NCBI RefSeq assembly: GCF_014839805.1
Contig: NC_051124.1
Location: 3,224,001 to 3,288,000, forward strand
Length of the DNA stretch: 64,000 nt
Origin: Manduca sexta
Lineage: Eukaryota > Arthropoda > Insecta > Lepidoptera > Sphingidae
Direction of reading: 5' to 3'
A model generated the notes under the pieces. That model did not search any database and was not told the origin of the DNA. It saw nothing but the letters and a program-made list of their open reading frames with translations. The translations under genes were made by a program, and so were the position numbers. Positions 59,031 to 64,000 of this stretch are shown in pieces. Within the stretch, counting starts at the first letter, position 1. Every line of letters begins with the position of its first letter.

Positions 59031-60228
59031 GCCGGCATGCACGTCACGCACAATGACCTGTTTTTTTTTACGAGCTAAGTGCGGAAAAAGGAGCCCATAA
59101 CCATAACCATAAATTAACAAATGCCATACCCGATCTTAATAACCTTTTTAACATAGGGATAAGAAGACACGATTATAGTTAAACTATATTACAGATAAAT
59201 CGGTAACGATACTGAATTGAATTTATAAAACTCTAATAGTGGTTAACTTTGAGCCTTTCATGCTGTAGAACATTCGTCTACAGCATTGATTCCCGAAGTC
59301 CAGGTGGATCCCCAGGGGTCGACGGGAGACTTGACGGGGCATGACAAAAGATGGAGGTTCACAATTCGTAAGCGGGAGACGTTAGCCGCTTCAGGGGAAC
59401 CATTTAAAGGCGGATCCAGAGGGGGAGGTCATTGGGGTTATGACCCCCCAGAAAAAAAGAGACGAAAATGAAAAAAAAAACTAAATTTAAAATAAAAGAA
59501 ATAATATAGTCACTTTAATTTTACACTAATGCTACAAGTATTACTCGACGCGAATTCGTTACAGCGGCATCATTACGCTTTTAATCAAAAATACATTCAC
59601 GCATAAGCCATATTTGCACTAAACTACAAAAGTATTAAAAAATCGGAAAGTAAAACCAGGATTTTTGGAGAAACGGTCCGTCAGTCATTGACTTGTGGCA
59701 TAATGGTAGCAAAGCTACCAGGAACATGGTTTCATTTATTAATGCCATATCAAAATGGCCCTTAAAACCTCTATAATGTGATACTATCACGCAATAAAAA
59801 AGTAAACAGACATTCCAAAATAGTACTTAAAACTTGCAATGTCCCCATTTAAATTGCACTATAAAATTTACGAACACAATTTCCTATGAAGTAGTCGTTC
59901 ATTGCAAAATCGGTCATTCAGTAAAATGTCTTGGTAGTTCATAAAACCCCTATATTTTATGAGGCGTCTAATTAACTTCTAATCGAACTAGACATTATCG
60001 TTCTGAAAATGGACTGGCAATTGCAAATAGCATTGCCCGGAAATGTTTACTATTATTGTATTTAATCGCATATTATTGAATACTAACCTCTATAATGAAA
60101 CTTATGACTCTTGGTTTTATTTCTGTTTCGTATACGAATTACGATAGTTACTAAATCTATTTTGATGGTATTTTGTAATTCAATGGTTTATATTATCTGT
60201 TGTATTTCTATCTCTTTGATATGTCAAA
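59031..60228. other. Non-coding interval
   Basis: About 59400-59460 has a GGGGTCAT/ATGACCCC-type palindromic stretch (GGTCATTGGGGTTATGACCC) typical of a MITE end. A 61-codon ORF through it is not a gene. The rest is unremarkable. Confidence 0.35.
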
Positions 60229-60240
60229 AGCCATTGTTAT

Positions 60241-60539
60241 AATAATATCAGCCCTGTATTATATACTGTCCTATTGCTTGGCATGGGCCTCATCTACTAC
60301 TGAGAGATTAGGCCTTAGGGCTTAGTAAAGATCGGTAGACCATACTCAAAATTCATATAGAGAACTCCTCAGGCATGCAGGTTTCCTCATCATGTTTACC
60401 TTCACCGTTAAAGCAAGCGATAATTCACAAAGAATACACCCATCATTTTAGAGAAGTCGGTACACGCCCTTGGGATTTGAACCTGCAGACATTCATCTCG
60501 GCAATCCATTCCACGCCCAATTAGGCTATCGCCACTCAT
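60241..60539 (-). mobile_element. SINE family B, full length with target duplication
   Basis: A 299-bp reverse copy flanked by the perfect 12-bp direct repeat AGCCATTGTTAT (60229-60240 and 60540-60551). The head (complement GAGTGGCGATAGCCTAATTG) and B box are intact enough to read. Confidence 0.9.
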
Positions 60540-62253
60540 AGCCATTGTTATTTTAAATACAGTATACTCTTCCACATATTTTTTCAGTATTCACAACTCG
60601 TCACAGCGTCATCAAAATTCAGTAATTGATGCCATGTATCTAAAGAATAATACTGATTTAGAGTTTCCACATGCTTAGATTATTTACCCAATATAGAAAA
60701 AACAAATATAAAAAGCCAATTACAATTGATACACTAACGAATTATCATGTGCAATTTTCGCATTCTATTTCTAGAATCTAGACTCCCATCCTTATGGAGC
60801 AAAAAATAACAAAACTGAACTCTATGACGGGTTTTCGCCGTGCATTATGGACGCCACTTAACCGAGCAGGCCTACAAGATCAAAGTTCAATAAACCAGCC
60901 TATTTATAGAATTATGACCCAATTAGCTCAGAGGTTTGACTGTAATCGATATAGTGGAATCGATACCCGATAAAGATGTGGATGTTAGTTTTTGTTGCTT
61001 GTTGTGTTTCAATCGTTTTCATTGCCGCATTGTTAAAGTGGCAACGTTCTTTGATGTCTATTTCTATCGGATAATGTTGGTGTCAGTTTTTAGATTTTTT
61101 TTGGATGACTGAGTTGCTTGTGATGGTTACAATTGTCAACAGTCGTGAGTGGTTGTAAGACAAATAAATTGTTGCCGAAGATAGGTTTGCGGTTTTGCAT
61201 GAAATTTATTGATCATATAAAAATATCTTATAATAATAAGTATATACGTTTTGGAGTATTACAAGCTTTATTTTTGGGTTATTAGAGTTGAAATCTGCCT
61301 AAAGATTTATAAATCCCGGAAATGTAGATAAGGTTTAGTTAAAATATTATGTTAAATTAATAAAATTCTTGCAAAGTTAGTATCCATATTAATTTCATGC
61401 TTCAGCTTAAGTTTTTAGATCAAAATGACTAGTTTTACCAAGTTGTTGAGTAAGTTCTTCATCCGCAATTATCTTTAAATGCATATTATTCTTATAAATA
61501 CTTCCAGATCAACCAGCATAACTACGTATGTATTATAAATTCAAAGAAAAAACGACACGAACTCTACCTTGCTAGAGTGTGACCTACATGAATCTTTACA
61601 ACCGAACAAAGAAATTGTAAATAAAACAATTATATACGACGTATGACAAAGAACTTCGAACGCGAGACATTCAGAAGTAAATTATTACAAACATGTAAAA
61701 TCACGATCGTTGCATCAGATGCATGGCGGGTAAGTCGATATTTTTAATTTTTTCCACGTTGGCTATTATTTTTCGCCATAAGTACCTTTTTCAATCATAA
61801 ATTTATCCTTCAATACCTATTCCATGGAGTGGGTTTTATCCTAGATTGATATTAATTAATGTATGAACGAAAAATGAAAAATAGTGTTTTGATTAAAAAA
61901 AAAAGTAAACAGTAACGTCTATAAATAAGTGTATATTAAAATTCTGGAAAAATGAAATAATAATAAAGCGTTCATAGGATTTACAAGCTAACATTATCAA
62001 TGTAATTGTTATGAGATTTGAAATTATGCGTTTTTCGATCATTTAAAAACATAAGCTGATTCAAATGATAAAACATTTTTGATATGTCATGAAGAATATC
62101 TGTCCTGAACAATAGGAGTTATTAATTTAGCATAAAACCAACCAGACACAGGACCAACTAAACACCTAAATTTACACCAAAAATAAGTTATGCTTCTCGT
62201 TTTTTACGCGACGAGTGCAAAAGCGAATTCAATTGTGTCTCCGCTGAAGTCAC

Positions 62254-62261
62254 TATAAATA
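62254..62261 (+). promoter_or_regulatory. TATA-like motif, plus strand
   Basis: CACTATAAATACTCG in a locally GC-richer stretch, with possible start sites ~30 bp on near CTGTCTGTCCGTGTCG. A 42-codon frame starts at the downstream ATGGAAGTGAGATTG, with no recognised homology. Confidence 0.25.
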
Positions 62262-63922
62262 CTCGTCTGCCGCACTGTCTGTCCGTGTCGCGTGCGTTTT
62301 GATATATTTCACTTCAACTGGTCGAATTTTGTGTCGTCTGCGAATGTATAATTATCTTCAAGGTTCGAACTGCTTAGCTCAATGGAAGTGAGATTGGACG
62401 TTCTCCTTTTTGTTCCGTTTAAAATAACATGTGACGAAGGTGCGAGTAATGTCCCGCTTTTTAATGCAATACACATGTTGGATAAGATGGTCTTCATTTT
62501 GTTCACTTAGTATAGAGTTAGGATAAAATATTCTTGTGATGGTATTTGACAGAAATATTTTTATTTATTTATTCATTAATCAAGATACAAGAAATATATG
62601 ACATCAGTTCTCGGCGCCCACTGCAATAGGCTCCAGGCCCGTATCGCAGTAGACCAAACAAGAATTAACAATATGCATACATTTTCATTTGGCGACCAAA
62701 TCCGTCCGATTCACATCTTCGTTATTATTAACGGTAAAAAATAAATATATGTAAATATAAGCTTATTGGAAATACGTGAATCCAATATGTGTATGTGTTG
62801 TTTGTATTTGTGACACCTTTTGCTATAAAACAATAAGCGACAAACCGAGGATGTTGGTCATTGAAAAATCGTATACGTCAGTTAGTTGAATATTAGTGAA
62901 AGTATTTCTGTAGTCAATGACACTTTGAGCGTTTTGACAAACCGACGCAGTTGGTTATTGACAAATCGTATGTCAATTGGTTGTATATTAGTTAAAGTGT
63001 AGTCAATGATACTTTCTATTTTAATTAAAATCACTTCAATTCCTAACTATAGTATAAAATTCATTTGTCAGTATAAGTTTTAAATGTTGTATTTAATTGC
63101 CCATGAACTACTAGAATATACTACTAATTGCATATGCCAGCTTAATGCTAATATGAAAAATATTTACTTGCAATTTTAGTTTTTTTATTATTTTTAGTAA
63201 CTTATAGATATCATTAGTGGCTTAAAACATTCAAGTTATGTTAATTAGTTCTTTATTCTTTACGTTCCTGATAAAAAACTTTCTGTAATAAAAAATACAA
63301 ATACAAATTGATAATTATTTATTTGTAAGTCAGTTAAATATTCTACCATAAATCCCTTTAAACCCAATAATCTTCGCTGTGAAAACCAAATAAATCCACA
63401 TTTCAAACAATATTTCTAAATCAAGAATCGAATCCAGCAAAAAGTTCATCAAATGCTATAAACAGGACGCCGCAGATACAAACATAAGCCGCCATTCGTT
63501 GGACGTTCGCAATCCTTTAATCGGAGAGTCCATGTTTGCGATTTAATACGTAGAAATGGATTGGATGCTGTTGAAAGATTTAATGCTCATTGATCCAGGG
63601 TGTGATATGCGAACTTGGATCTATAAATGGATTCGCCTTTAATGGTTCTGCAGATTTCGTTCAGCAGGAAATAGATATAAAAGTGAATGCTTTGTTTCGA
63701 ACAGGTGTATTGGATCTTGTGGAATTTCTATTTAAGATAAAATTTTGTGCTGCGTATGTGACACAAATCAGAGAGTTGAGGATAGAAGGAAACAAAACGT
63801 TAGAAAATAGACTAAGGACATAGATACTGGAAATCCAAAAAATAATTAATCGAAAAAATGAACGGAAACCTAAAAAATCCAAAAGAGACTTCTATTAATT
63901 TCGCTCGGAGGTAACCACTGGA

Positions 63923-63930
63923 TATAAAAA
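63923..63930 (+). promoter_or_regulatory. Candidate core promoter at the right edge
   Basis: GGATATAAAAACGCGTAGG is followed ~30 bp downstream by CAGCTCGCATTCACT, a plausible initiator. This TATA-to-initiator spacing and context resemble strongly expressed insect genes. Any transcript would run out of the window. Confidence 0.45.
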
Positions 63931-64000
63931 CGCGTAGGCACCGAAACAGCTCGCATTCACTAAATAAAACATAAAGATAAAGCAAGCCGTTTAGACAACG

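Larger units (their letters stand above)
60552..64000. other. Terminal non-coding interval
   Basis: No convincing exon. Short ORFs at 62309-62506 (-), 63590-63823 (+) and 63661-63882 (-) lack family motifs and splice context. The two TATA motifs listed separately are the only regulatory candidates. Confidence 0.35.

Noticed and set aside
61721..61736. ATGGCGG followed immediately by GTAAGT, resembling a tiny first coding exon on the plus strand
   Set aside because: No promoter at suitable distance and no identifiable second exon. A single donor-like match is expected by chance.
62309..62506. A 65-codon minus-strand ORF next to a plus-strand TATA motif
   Set aside because: No homology recognised, no splice signals, and a competing 42-codon frame on the other strand; insufficient to call either.

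Overview
The window is AT-rich insect nuclear DNA, almost certainly from a moth or butterfly. The evidence is the repeat set: a tRNA-derived SINE (head at 38362, 58422 and, inverted, 60539), Helitrons with a CTAG-T 3' end, a maT-type mariner, and the typical lepidopteran mix of LINE tails, plus multi-exon genes with short exons and repeat-filled introns. There is no bacterial operon, CRISPR array, rRNA or functional tRNA gene.

Four protein genes can be supported, all on the minus strand. (1) 772-1766: the last two exons of a BAMBI-like BMP/activin pseudoreceptor; its extracellular exons were not found. (2) 11111-15928: one uninterrupted 1605-codon ORF for a NOD-like (NACHT) STAND NTPase with an N-terminal PD-(D/E)XK/Cap4-like nuclease candidate and a C-terminal ankyrin-like segment. 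This is an animal protein laid out like bacterial anti-phage NLR/Avs proteins and is the most interesting object here. (3) 22292-26442: a two-exon ZNF277 orthologue, 431 aa, five C2H2 fingers. (4) 31470-52567: a complete 12-exon gene for a 564-aa secreted fibronectin-III protein, the NDNF/Nord orthologue. I assembled it exon by exon; every splice phase agrees and the length matches vertebrate NDNF. Exon 10 appears to use a GC donor.

The rest is mostly transposon-derived. Best defined are a foldback element with ~0.7-kb inverted arms inside an older repeat (18286-20066), a Helitron with four 123-bp tandem units (24947-25822), a TIR element with ~9-bp target duplications (27109-28593), a non-autonomous hAT element with a perfect 8-bp TSD, subterminal AAGACC arrays and internal GGGAAATCCC satellites (39100-41026), and a complete maT (DD37D) mariner disabled by one frameshift (42956-44261). 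The last two lie in the 13.6-kb intron 4 of the nord gene. Positions 9018-9517 are a 500-N assembly gap.

Functionally, BAMBI (membrane decoy receptor) and Nord/NDNF (secreted modulator, known in Drosophila to act on BMP signalling) both tune BMP signals, so two BMP modulators lie within ~30 kb; this may be chance. The NACHT gene and ZNF277 show no obvious link to them. The last ~9 kb has no recognised coding exon but ends with a plausible TATA promoter (63923) for a plus-strand gene that would start at or beyond the right edge.
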